A stretch of 16,808 nt of DNA, taken from positions 24,076-40,883 of the forward strand of contig JALVGO010000035.1 in assembly GCA_027029065.1 (NCBI GenBank), given 5' to 3'. Both the position numbers and the translations under genes were made by a program. The DNA is from Sulfurovum sp. Lineage in GTDB: Bacteria > Campylobacterota > Campylobacteria > Campylobacterales > Sulfurovaceae. The notes beneath the pieces are model-generated. The model was not told where the DNA came from, did no database searches, and saw only the letters and a program-made list of their open reading frames with translations. Shown here piece by piece: positions 1-7,428 of this stretch (within the stretch, counting starts at the first letter, position 1; each line of letters opens with the position of its first letter).

Positions 1-9
1 TCCTAAATC

Positions 10-696
10 CTAATTCCGAAACAGCGCCGATCCAATCCTCACCAGATTTGATCCACACTTGATCGCCAGCTCATAATCGCCGCTCATGCCCATAGAGCAG
101 ATGGTTGCTCCCTCTTTTTCGAGGTTTTCGTAGATGCGGTGGGTTGTCTCAAAGCTGTGTTGGATCGCCTTTGTATCGTTAGTATGTGCACCGATGGTCA
201 TGACCCCTTTGAGGGTGATGTTGGGGCATTCTGCTTTGATCTGCAGGTAGGTATCCAGTGCAGCTTCGGGCATGACACCGGCTTTGCTCTCCTCTTTTGC
301 GGCATTGATCTGAAGCAGGCAGGAGATCTTTGCCTCTTTTGCCGTTAGCTTCTTTTGCATCTCCTGTGCCAGTTCAAGGCTGTCGAGTGACTGCATGAGG
401 CTTGGGTGCAGGTCGATGAGGTTATTGATCTTGTTCTTTTGCAGTCTGCCTATCATGTGCCACTCCAGCGGCAGATCTTCAAGCTGTGCCATACGCTCAC
501 GCAGCTGCTGTACCTGGTTCTCTCCAAAAGCACGTTGTCCAAGTGCATAGAGTGTCGCGATGTTCTCAACATCCGTATATTTGGCAACGGTAACCAGTTT
601 GACAATATGGTGTTCACTGACACTGATACGTGCCTGTTCGATGTTCCAGATCACTTTATCGAGGTTCGCTCTGAGTGTTTCTTTGTCAAGTATCAT
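10..696 (-). CDS. yggS: YggS/PROSC-family PLP homeostasis protein
   Basis: Predicted 228-residue cytosolic protein that binds pyridoxal 5'-phosphate and buffers its supply; no catalytic reaction is established for the family. The PLP lysine is probably K39 in LVTVAK. Other family signatures visible are GENQVQQL, WHMIGRLQKNK, SMGMSGDYELAI and the phosphate-binding GSNLVRIGSALF near the C terminus. Length matches the usual 220-235 residues. I chose the ATG at 696 because AAAGGAT lies just upstream; a start at 729 would add 11 unrelated residues that are translated from a palindromic repeat. It follows rseP on the same strand, but a strong terminator (748-773) separates them, so it probably needs read-through or its own promoter. 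The palindrome at 709-730 ends within a few bases of the ribosome site. The family call is firm. Confidence 0.93.
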   Translation of the reverse strand: MILDKETLRANLDKVIWNIEQARISVSEHHIVKLVTVAKYTDVENIATLYALGQRAFGENQVQQLRERMAQLEDLPLEWHMIGRLQKNKINNLIDLHPSLMQSLDSLELAQEMQKKLTAKEAKISCLLQINAAKEESKAGVMPEAALDTYLQIKAECPNITLKGVMTIGAHTNDTKAIQHSFETTHRIYENLEKEGATICSMGMSGDYELAIKCGSNLVRIGSALFRN

Positions 697-705
697 CTTT
701 ATCCT

Positions 706-734
706 TTTGGTGCTGTAGGGGTACAGCACCCTAC
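706..734. repeat. 29-nt palindromic repeat, copy 1 (yggS leader)
   Basis: Contains a perfect inverted repeat, GGTGCTGTA (709-717) and TACAGCACC (722-730), around a GGGG loop. The whole 29 nt, including TTT on one side and CTAC on the other, occurs again exactly as the reverse complement at 9878-9906. In the yggS transcript it would form a 9-bp hairpin ending two bases before the AAAAGGA ribosome site. Confidence 0.85.
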
Positions 735-747
735 ATGGTCTATCTTT

Positions 748-773
748 AAAAAAAGCTTTTCGCTAAGAAAAGC
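748..773 (-). terminator. Rho-independent terminator after rseP
   Basis: On the minus strand a perfect 7-bp stem, GCTTTTC and GAAAAGC with a 5-nt loop (755-773), is followed directly by seven Ts (754-748). It lies about 55 nt beyond the rseP stop and before yggS, so it should end most rseP transcripts. Confidence 0.8.
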
Positions 774-782
774 ATACCAAAA

Positions 783-817
783 CTCTTCACTCTTCACTAT
801 TAATTCTTCACTTTTTC
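783..817 (+). repeat. Heptamer array 1 (five units)
   Basis: Five consecutive 7-nt units of the form NNNYTMA, the last one diverged. The first two are both CTCTTCA, the third is CTATTAA and the fourth TTCTTCA. The array lies in the rseP-yggS gap, 48 nt 3' of palindromic repeat copy 1 on the same strand. Similar five-unit arrays occur at 9801-9835 and 12462-12496. Confidence 0.65.
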
Positions 818-827
818 CGAAGAAAAA

Positions 828-1880
828 TCATCCCATCAGACGGTGAATATCGTTGTAGAGTCCAAGCATCATCAAGCTGCCAAGGATGATCCAGCCAGTA
901 ACGGTCATGTAGTACATCACTGTTTCATTCGGCTCTTTGCCACGCAGCATCTCATAAAGGTTGAACATAATGTGCCCGCCGTCAAGTGCCGGGATGGGCA
1001 GGAGGTTAAGTACTCCGAGGTTGACTGAGATGAGTGCAGTGAAGAAAAAGAGTGCCAGTATCCCGGCATGGCTCGCCTGTGCGGTCACATCGACTATGGT
1101 GATGATACCGCCGAGTTTATCTGCTCCCACAGCACCGGTAAGGAGTTTTTGGACACTTTGAAAGATCAGTGTTGAAGCGCGTACTGTTTCATCCCATGCG
1201 TATTTGAAACCATCCAATAAGGTGTAATGCACAATGACTCTGGAGCCCGAAAGCGAAATACCAATGATGCGGCTTTTTATTGGTTCACCAAAGATATTTT
1301 TGTCTTCTATAATTTTTGGTGTAAGTGTGAAATGGAGTTTGGAACCATTTCGGTCTACAAGCATGCTGATATTGCCCGAGCTCCCTTTGATCTCTTTCCC
1401 AATATCTTCCCAGTATTTGATTGGTTTATGATTGATTTGGAGAATCTTGTCACCCTTTTGGATACCGACATTGTAAGCAGGTGTATCTGGTTGGACTTTG
1501 CCGACTTCCGGCAGAAACTTCGGCACACCCATATAGGCGATGGCAAGGTAGAGCAAAAATGCCATCAAAAAGTTGGCAAACGGACCGGCAAGCAGGATGA
1601 TGATGCGCTGCCACGGCGCTTTGGCATTGTAGCTGTCGGCATCGAAACTCTTTTTTGTGGGATCAGTGTCATCCTGCCCCTTCATCTTGACATAGCCACC
1701 CAGTGGAACAGCGGAGATGCTCCATTCGGTTTTGCCTATCTTTTTGGTCCATAGACGTTTGCCAAAACCGATGCTGAAGACATCAACCTGCACTCCAAAA
1801 ATACGGGCAGCGGTAAAGTGCCCGAGTTCATGGAAAAAGATCAGTACAGAGAGGACTAAAAGTGCAATAAGAATTCCCAT
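828..1880 (-). CDS. rseP: RseP/site-2 intramembrane zinc metalloprotease
   Basis: 350-residue inner-membrane protease of family M50, which cuts transmembrane substrates such as anti-sigma factors or signal-peptide remnants. The zinc motif HELGH is at residues 17-21 in the first membrane segment. GGYVKM follows at 61-66, a single PDZ domain at about 118-190, and the second active-site motif NLLPIPALDGGH at 292-303 (LDG 299-301) in a later membrane segment. One PDZ domain and about 350 residues is the short form, unlike the two-PDZ, roughly 450-residue E. coli protein. The ATG at 1880 has AGGA eight bases upstream, and a TATAAT -10 box lies at 1910-1915. It is divergent from the hypothetical gene at 2014. 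The substrate cannot be told from the sequence. Confidence 0.93.
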   Translation of the reverse strand: MGILIALLVLSVLIFFHELGHFTAARIFGVQVDVFSIGFGKRLWTKKIGKTEWSISAVPLGGYVKMKGQDDTDPTKKSFDADSYNAKAPWQRIIILLAGPFANFLMAFLLYLAIAYMGVPKFLPEVGKVQPDTPAYNVGIQKGDKILQINHKPIKYWEDIGKEIKGSSGNISMLVDRNGSKLHFTLTPKIIEDKNIFGEPIKSRIIGISLSGSRVIVHYTLLDGFKYAWDETVRASTLIFQSVQKLLTGAVGADKLGGIITIVDVTAQASHAGILALFFFTALISVNLGVLNLLPIPALDGGHIMFNLYEMLRGKEPNETVMYYMTVTGWIILGSLMMLGLYNDIHRLMG

Positions 1881-1909
1881 GGTGTTCCTAATTGAGAGTA
1901 ATGAAAGGA

Positions 1910-1915
1910 ATTATA
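1910..1915 (-). promoter_or_regulatory. -10 box of rseP
   Basis: Perfect TATAAT on the minus strand, about 30 nt upstream of the rseP ATG, preceded by T-rich DNA and no clear -35 box, as is common in Campylobacterota. It shows that rseP can be transcribed on its own here, without pgsA. Confidence 0.55.
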
Positions 1916-1969
1916 TCGAACATGTATCAAAAAATTGATATAGATTAAACAATTATGGTTTTTTTTTGA

Positions 1970-1975
1970 TAAAAT
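1970..1975 (+). promoter_or_regulatory. -10 box of hypothetical gene 2014-3198
   Basis: TAAAAT directly downstream of a run of nine Ts (1959-1967), a layout typical of Campylobacterota sigma-70 promoters with a T-tract in place of a -35 box. It is about 38 nt upstream of the ATG at 2014. Confidence 0.4.
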
Positions 1976-2013
1976 AAAAGAATTGATGCAACTATTTTGA
2001 AGAAGGAGACAAT

Positions 2014-3198
2014 ATGCACGCTGAGGAAGAGAAAGCTGTAGAGCAAGCAGTATCGGAAGAGACAACAGCTGTTGAGGAGGTGGTTCAGCCAGAAGCGGCA
2101 GTGGAAACAGAGGGTAGAGAAGAAGCGGCAGTGGAAACAGAGGGTAGAGAAGAAGCGGCAGAGGCAGCAGAAGAGGGGAATGAAAATACCTCGGAAGCTG
2201 TGGGTCAGGAGGCAGATGGCACATCTGAAGTGACACTGGATGACAGTGATGTACTCGCAGAGATAGACGGTATGAAAAAGAGTGATGCGGCTGCTATGCT
2301 GATAGAGAAGACCAAACATATTGTCAATGATGCAGAGAAACAGCTGGAAGCCTGCAAACTGCTGCTTGAAGAGGATCTCAAAGGTTACAGTGATGCCAAA
2401 AAAGTGCTTGAAGAGGAAGCGCTCAATGAGAGTGAAGAGCTGCTGACTGTCCTTGGTTTTGAAAATGCCGAAGATGAGGATGGCGAGCGTGAAGAGGTCG
2501 TGGTTTTTGAACGTAAAGAGGAGCTGCCGCCTTTTGTTGTCAAAGAGGTAAGCAGCGGCAAGTTCACAGGTTTTCTCATGGCACTGATCGCAGGTTTTCT
2601 GACATTTGTCGGCATGGTATATGTGGCAACCGAGAAGGTCGGCATCACGCTTGATGTTACCAAAGTACCGAGTGCCGAGACGGCAAAAGCGGTGCTTGGC
2701 TGGTATGCAACGCTCTTTGGCGGGAAACCGGACCTCTTCCTTGGCGGTGCGTTTGTTGGCATTGTGACGCTGCTTGTAATGTGGATTGTCTATGCGATTC
2801 GGGTTTCAACCAAAGCCGGAAGCAACCTCGCTTTTGCCAAACAGCAACTCTCCGAAGCGGAAGCCTATGTCAAGCAGAAGGGAAGCTGTAAAGAGGAGAT
2901 GGACAAGGTCGATGCACACATTCAGGATGCCATTGCGACAATGAAGAGTTTTCAGGTACTGCTTCATGAGCAGAACGCGAAACTCAAAAGAATCATGCAT
3001 ATTGAGGGGCATAAAGAGAATTCGGAGTATCATGACAAATCACGCGAAGAGATGCGCCATACACGCATGCTTATCGATGCGATAAGAGAGTTTATGTCTA
3101 TCCCAATGTCTGAGGAGGGCAAGCTCTCCGGAAAAAGTACACTCTTCCTCCACAGCGCCAAATCGAAACTTCAAAAGATGATCGACAGACTCTACTGA
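2014..3198 (+). CDS. Hypothetical two-TM protein with acidic N terminus and C-terminal coiled coil
   Basis: 394 residues; I do not recognise the family. Residues 1-80 are very rich in Glu and Ala and contain a tandem repeat around AAVETEGREE. Residues 85-145 look helical and charged. Two membrane segments follow, at about 184-206 and 240-263, separated by a short loop, then a charged helical, probably coiled-coil, region at 268-330 and a basic C-terminal tail. Both long soluble ends should lie on the same side of the membrane, probably the cytosol. No signal peptide, enzyme motif or metal site is evident. The ATG at 2014 has AAGGAG five bases upstream. The gene is on its own between divergent rseP and convergent czcA and ends at a good terminator. 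It could be a structural or membrane-organising protein, but the function is unknown. Confidence 0.85.
   Translation: MHAEEEKAVEQAVSEETTAVEEVVQPEAAVETEGREEAAVETEGREEAAEAAEEGNENTSEAVGQEADGTSEVTLDDSDVLAEIDGMKKSDAAAMLIEKTKHIVNDAEKQLEACKLLLEEDLKGYSDAKKVLEEEALNESEELLTVLGFENAEDEDGEREEVVVFERKEELPPFVVKEVSSGKFTGFLMALIAGFLTFVGMVYVATEKVGITLDVTKVPSAETAKAVLGWYATLFGGKPDLFLGGAFVGIVTLLVMWIVYAIRVSTKAGSNLAFAKQQLSEAEAYVKQKGSCKEEMDKVDAHIQDAIATMKSFQVLLHEQNAKLKRIMHIEGHKENSEYHDKSREEMRHTRMLIDAIREFMSIPMSEEGKLSGKSTLFLHSAKSKLQKMIDRLY
2091..2160 (+). repeat. 30-bp in-frame tandem repeat, 2.3 copies
   Basis: A 30-bp unit at 2091-2120 is repeated without a single change at 2121-2150, and its first 10 bases recur at 2151-2160. 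It encodes a ten-residue Glu/Ala-rich unit and keeps the reading frame. Perfect identity suggests recent duplication by slippage, so copy number may vary between strains. Confidence 0.9.
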
Positions 3199-3204
3199 GT
3201 CTGA

Positions 3205-3243
3205 AGCGGTCTGCCTTTTGCAAGGCGACCGCTACGCTTTTTT
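3205..3243 (+). terminator. Rho-independent terminator of the 2014-3198 gene
   Basis: AGCGGTC (3205-3211) pairs with GACCGCT (3227-3233). Inside, GCCTT pairs with AAGGC around TTGC, giving a 12-bp stem with one bulge. Six Ts (3238-3243) follow four bases later. The hairpin overlaps the stop codon of the convergent czcA gene, so the two genes share this terminal region. Confidence 0.75.
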
Positions 3244-6200
3244 CGCTTCAAACATCCACACATACAATCCGGGAAGTATCAGCAGTGTCAATGCGGTTGA
3301 GGAGATGATTCCTCCGGTCACAACGACTGAGAGAGGGTACTGTATCTCACTGCCGACCCCTGTGGCAAAGAGCAGCGGTAAAATACCAAAGAGGGTTGTA
3401 AATGCTGTCATGAGTACCGGTCTAAGACGCAGCAGTGTGGCGTCTTTTACCAGATTGACCGTTTTGACATGGGGGTATTTGATGCGCAGCTCATCGATAA
3501 AGCTCACCAGTACAATACCGTTGAGAATGGCAATGGCAAAGATGGCGATGAATCCGACGATAGCGGAGACACTCAGATATTCGCCGCTAATGATCAGTCC
3601 GGCAATACCTCCGATGAGCCCAAGCGGTACACCAAGCAGGATGAGAAACGCCTTTTTAAAGGAGTTGAAAGCGGTGTAGAGCAGTAGCAGTATCAACAGG
3701 AGTGTCACAGGGATGATGAGTGCCAGCGTTGAGGTTGCCTCCTGCATATTTTTGAAATCTCCCGCCCACTTGATGTAGTAGCCGTTTGGAATGTTGACCT
3801 CCTTTTTGATCTTGGCATCCGCTTCAGCGACAAACGAAGCGATGTCGCGCCCCTCTACCTCCATAGAGATGACCATGTAACGGCTGAGATCCTCACGTTT
3901 GATAAAGGCGGGGCCTTGAATGACTTTGACATTGCAGACTTCATCGAGACGTACCATTTTGCCGCTTTGGCTGCGCAGCAGTACCGCTTTGACCGACGCA
4001 ATATCCGTTTTGGCATCTTTGATCTTTGGTACGATGCCGAAGCGTTTGACACCCTCTATCTTTTCTGTGACAGGCTCTTCACCAATCCCGTTTCGAATGA
4101 CACGCATCACTTCATCGACACTGATGCCGTAGCGTGAGAGAGCCAGATAGTCCGGACGGATGACAATCTGTGCCTGTCCAAGCTGTGATTCGATCTCCGG
4201 ACGTTCAAGCCCTTCGATGCCGGAGACTGCTTTTTGTATCTGTGTTGCGATACGATCCATCACCTTCTGGTCTTCCCCGTAAATTTTGACGGCAAGTTCT
4301 GCCTTGACCCCCTCTAGAAGCTCTTCGATACGCATGGCGATAGGCTGTGTGGGGATGAACTGTACATAGTTGAAGTGCTTTTGCAGATCGGCAGTCATGC
4401 GGTGCTCGAGTGCCTCAATGTTTTCAACATCGGGTTTGAGTGTCGGCAGCACCTCCATATAGTTCCCCTGTGCTGTCTCACCCTTTTCGCTTCTTCCTAT
4501 CATAGAGAGTACAGCATCTACTTTGTCAGGATAGTGTTTGAGTATGTAGGTTTCTATTGCTTTGCCGGTCTCGACACTCTGCCCCAAGGCAGTACCGGGA
4601 ATGGCGATGACACGGTACATGATGGACTCTTCATTGAGTTCAGGCATGAACTCACGCCCCTGCTGCATCAGTAGTGCTGTGAGGATCGCAAATATCGCAA
4701 AGGTGGCGATAATGAGTTTCTTTGCATTGTGCAGTGCAAATTCGAGCATAGGTGTATAGATGCCTTTGATGCTGTTCATCAATGGAGAGTTAGCATGTTT
4801 TCCGGTCTTTAGAAGCATAAAAGAGAGCACCGGTACCAGCAGCAGTGCCACCGCAAGCGAACCGAGCATGACAAAGACAATATCGAGTGCCATCGGTGTG
4901 TAGAGCTTGCCTGCAAGCCCTGTAAGGCTCAGCAGAGGGATGAACACCACAGCGATGATCAGCAGGGCAAAGATGACCGGTTTGGCAACATCTGCCGTTG
5001 CTTCGGCGATCACTTCTGCACGAGATATTTTGGGATTGTCGTGCATCAGTCTGAAACTGTTTTCGACGACAACAATGGTACCGTCAACGATCATCCCAAT
5101 GGCAATAGCAAGTCCCGAAAGACTCATAAGGTTTGCAGACATGCCGTATGCTTTCATCATCAAAAATGCCATCAGCAGAGAAAGCGGCAGTGAGATGATG
5201 ACAATAAACGCCGAACGCAGTTCAAAAAGGAAAAGAAAAAGGACAATGGCAACCAGCACAGAACCTGTAAGGAGTGCCGATGTCATCGTATTGACTGCTT
5301 TGTGGGTGATCTGTGTTCTGTCATAGATGGTTTTTATCGCTACTCCTTTAGGAAGTGCTGCATTGACCAGTGGCAGTTTGGCTTTGATGGATTCGACCAC
5401 TTTGGCGGCATTGGTGCCGCTTCGCTGCAAGACCATGCCAAACATCGCCTCTTTGCCATCAATGGTCACCGCACCAAAGCGTGGTGCTTTGCCCTCTTTG
5501 ACTTCGGCTATATCGCCAATGGTTACAGCAAGCACTCCCTTGCTGCGCACGACAGTGTTGCGTATGTCATCGAGACTCTGGTAAAAGCCTGCACCCCTGA
5601 TGAGGTACTGTTCCCGGTTGAACTCCAGGTACTGTCCTCCTGCAGAGATGTTGGAACGCTCAAGTGCCTCAACGATCTCATCGTAGGTTGTATCGGTTGC
5701 CTGAAGACGTTTGGGGTCTATAAGCACATCATACTGTTTCTCAAATCCGCCCCATCCGATGACCTCTTCAACACCGTCAACCGACTTTAGCATAGGTCCT
5801 ACGGTATACTCCTGAAGTTCTCGCAGTTTGGTTAGAGAGTGTTGGCCCGTCGTATCTTTGAGCTGATACCAGAATACCTGTCCAAGACCGGTGGTATTGG
5901 GCCCCATGGTGGGTTTTCCCCACCCCTTTGGAATTTTTACGGTATTGAGCCGTTCCGTTACCAGTTGACGCAGGAAGTAGGTGTCGTAGCCATCCTCAAA
6001 AAAGATGGAGACGTATGAAAGTCCGAAAATGGAATTGGAGAGGATCATCTTGACCCCCGGAAGTCCTGCCATGGCAGATTCGACAGGGTAAGTGATGAGT
6101 TTCTCTATATCCTCTGCAGAGTTGCCCGGACTCTCGGTATAGATGACTACCTGTTTGGGGGTAATATCAGGAAAGGCATCGACAGGGATCTCTCTGTAGG

Positions 6201-6285
6201 CTTTGTAGCCAAAACTTGCAATGGCGATAAAGAGTGCCAGCACGAGAAACTTGTAACGTATAAGCAGTTCAAAAAATGGTTTCAT
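3232..6285 (-). CDS. czcA: CzcA/CusA-type heavy-metal RND efflux pump
   Basis: Inner-membrane proton/metal antiporter of the HME-RND family, 1017 residues, the usual length. It has the N-terminal membrane segment followed by YREIPVDAFPDITP, large periplasmic porter domains, and two blocks of membrane helices (about 335-545 and the C-terminal 180 residues). In TM4 the proton-relay motif is GMIVDGTIVVVEN (D401, E408). The first Asp of the CzcA DFG..VDG motif is replaced by A395, and the CusA Met in RIDML is Glu here (RIEELLEG). Metal choice (Zn/Co/Cd/Ni or Cu/Ag) is therefore not settled. The ATG at 6285 is six bases from AGGAG; an ATG directly before it at 6288 is an alternative. It is the last gene of the outer membrane channel-adaptor-pump operon, six nt after the adaptor stop. 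Confidence 0.92.
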   Translation of the reverse strand: MKPFFELLIRYKFLVLALFIAIASFGYKAYREIPVDAFPDITPKQVVIYTESPGNSAEDIEKLITYPVESAMAGLPGVKMILSNSIFGLSYVSIFFEDGYDTYFLRQLVTERLNTVKIPKGWGKPTMGPNTTGLGQVFWYQLKDTTGQHSLTKLRELQEYTVGPMLKSVDGVEEVIGWGGFEKQYDVLIDPKRLQATDTTYDEIVEALERSNISAGGQYLEFNREQYLIRGAGFYQSLDDIRNTVVRSKGVLAVTIGDIAEVKEGKAPRFGAVTIDGKEAMFGMVLQRSGTNAAKVVESIKAKLPLVNAALPKGVAIKTIYDRTQITHKAVNTMTSALLTGSVLVAIVLFLFLFELRSAFIVIISLPLSLLMAFLMMKAYGMSANLMSLSGLAIAIGMIVDGTIVVVENSFRLMHDNPKISRAEVIAEATADVAKPVIFALLIIAVVFIPLLSLTGLAGKLYTPMALDIVFVMLGSLAVALLLVPVLSFMLLKTGKHANSPLMNSIKGIYTPMLEFALHNAKKLIIATFAIFAILTALLMQQGREFMPELNEESIMYRVIAIPGTALGQSVETGKAIETYILKHYPDKVDAVLSMIGRSEKGETAQGNYMEVLPTLKPDVENIEALEHRMTADLQKHFNYVQFIPTQPIAMRIEELLEGVKAELAVKIYGEDQKVMDRIATQIQKAVSGIEGLERPEIESQLGQAQIVIRPDYLALSRYGISVDEVMRVIRNGIGEEPVTEKIEGVKRFGIVPKIKDAKTDIASVKAVLLRSQSGKMVRLDEVCNVKVIQGPAFIKREDLSRYMVISMEVEGRDIASFVAEADAKIKKEVNIPNGYYIKWAGDFKNMQEATSTLALIIPVTLLLILLLLYTAFNSFKKAFLILLGVPLGLIGGIAGLIISGEYLSVSAIVGFIAIFAIAILNGIVLVSFIDELRIKYPHVKTVNLVKDATLLRLRPVLMTAFTTLFGILPLLFATGVGSEIQYPLSVVVTGGIISSTALTLLILPGLYVWMFEAKKA

Positions 6286-6294
6286 CATCTGCTC

Positions 6295-7428
6295 CTAATG
6301 CCCATGCTCGCCAAGTGAGGACTTCAGCATCATAGATTTGACAAAATAGACGCCTGATGCAACATACTCCTCACCTGTTTTGAGACCTTTGATGGCAACA
6401 CGGTTGCCGAAGTAGGCAAGAGGCACGACTACCCTTGGTTCATAGGGACTCTCTTCATGCTCATGTTCACCGTGTTCTGCTTCATCATGTCCCTCATCCT
6501 TATCTTCATGTGCCTCTTCTTTTGCATCATGTCCTTCTTCATGTGCTTTTTCGACAAAAACCACCCACTCTCCTTTGAAGAGTGAAAGTGCACTTTTGTT
6601 TACAGTAACTGCTTTGGTATAGGGTGGAAGAGAGACCTGCATTTGGGTAAAGGTATTGATGAGGGTGTTTTTTGGATGTGAATCGAGTGCGAAGAGTGCT
6701 CTGGCACGCTGTGTCTCATCATCTATAACAGGCATCAACTGTACGAAGTGTGCTTTGTAACTCTCTCCCGCGTAGGTGATCGTGCCGCTGCTTTTGTCTG
6801 AAAGATGCATCGCATCACTAACACTGAGATAGGCAACAGCGTAGAATGCATTTTGGTTGACGATGGACATCAGTGGCTGCTGAGCATCAACATTGGAGTG
6901 CAAGGGTACGAAGATATCGCCTACGATACCGTCGGCATGTGCGTAGAGTGTAAACTGGTCTGTTGCCTTTTTGAGTAAGGCGGTATCGATACCAAGCGAG
7001 TCAAGCTGGGAGCGCAGTGCATTCAGCTTTGAAAGGACGTTTTCAGATTCTATGATAGCCTGATTGAACTCGCTTTGGGAAGTAAGCCCTTTTTGGTAGA
7101 GTTTTCGGGCAGTCTCCAGTTTTTCATTTGCCGCCTTCGCCTGCTCTTTGAGTGCAAGGTATTCCGCGGTCATTTTGGAGAGGGCAATCGACTCTATTAG
7201 TACAACTTTGTCACCCTTTGCAACCTTCTGTCCCGGTGTGACGAAGTAGTTTTCCACATGTCCCGGAAGCCGTGAGACGATCTTCTGTTTCTGGCTGGAG
7301 AGCTGTGTGATCTGTGCATTTACGGAGACAATCTTTCCAAGCGTCTCCTCTTTGGCGTGCGCCATGGTAATATCCTGTGCTGTAAGTGCAAATGGAAGCA
7401 GGAAAAGCAGTAGTAGTCTTTTAGTCAT
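6295..7428 (-). CDS. czcB: Periplasmic adaptor of metal RND system (CzcB/CusB type)
   Basis: 377-residue membrane-fusion protein linking the RND pump to the outer membrane channel and possibly handing over metal. Residues 1-17 look like a signal peptide. A lipoyl/barrel-sandwich half is seen at about 50-80 (LPGHVENYFVTPGQKVAKGD), an alpha-hairpin at 85-155, the returning lipoyl half at about 160-190, then beta-barrel and membrane-proximal parts. Residues 296-325 form a loop rich in His, Glu and Asp (H296, 300, 307, 314, 319, 322, 324), and the protein ends EHGH; both could bind divalent metal. The ATG at 7428 has AAGGAG six bases upstream. The gene overlaps the end of the channel gene by 8 nt, indicating translational coupling. 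Confidence 0.9.
   Translation of the reverse strand: MTKRLLLLFLLPFALTAQDITMAHAKEETLGKIVSVNAQITQLSSQKQKIVSRLPGHVENYFVTPGQKVAKGDKVVLIESIALSKMTAEYLALKEQAKAANEKLETARKLYQKGLTSQSEFNQAIIESENVLSKLNALRSQLDSLGIDTALLKKATDQFTLYAHADGIVGDIFVPLHSNVDAQQPLMSIVNQNAFYAVAYLSVSDAMHLSDKSSGTITYAGESYKAHFVQLMPVIDDETQRARALFALDSHPKNTLINTFTQMQVSLPPYTKAVTVNKSALSLFKGEWVVFVEKAHEEGHDAKEEAHEDKDEGHDEAEHGEHEHEESPYEPRVVVPLAYFGNRVAIKGLKTGEEYVASGVYFVKSMMLKSSLGEHGH

Noticed and set aside
783..817. Regular short repeats as a possible CRISPR remnant.
   Set aside because: Units are 7 nt and directly adjacent, with no spacers, and there are no cas genes.
1925..1940. TATCAA-N4-TTGATA palindrome between rseP and the 2014 gene, at first sight like an FNR/CRP site.
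   Set aside because: FNR sites are TTGAT-N4-ATCAA; the half-sites here are in the opposite order. The A/T-only palindrome could arise by chance in this AT-rich gap.
1856..2236. Minus-strand open frame over the start of the 2014 gene, encoding Leu/Pro-rich repeats.
   Set aside because: It is a shadow of the Glu/Ala-rich repeat region; no ribosome site, and composition is that of an antisense reading.
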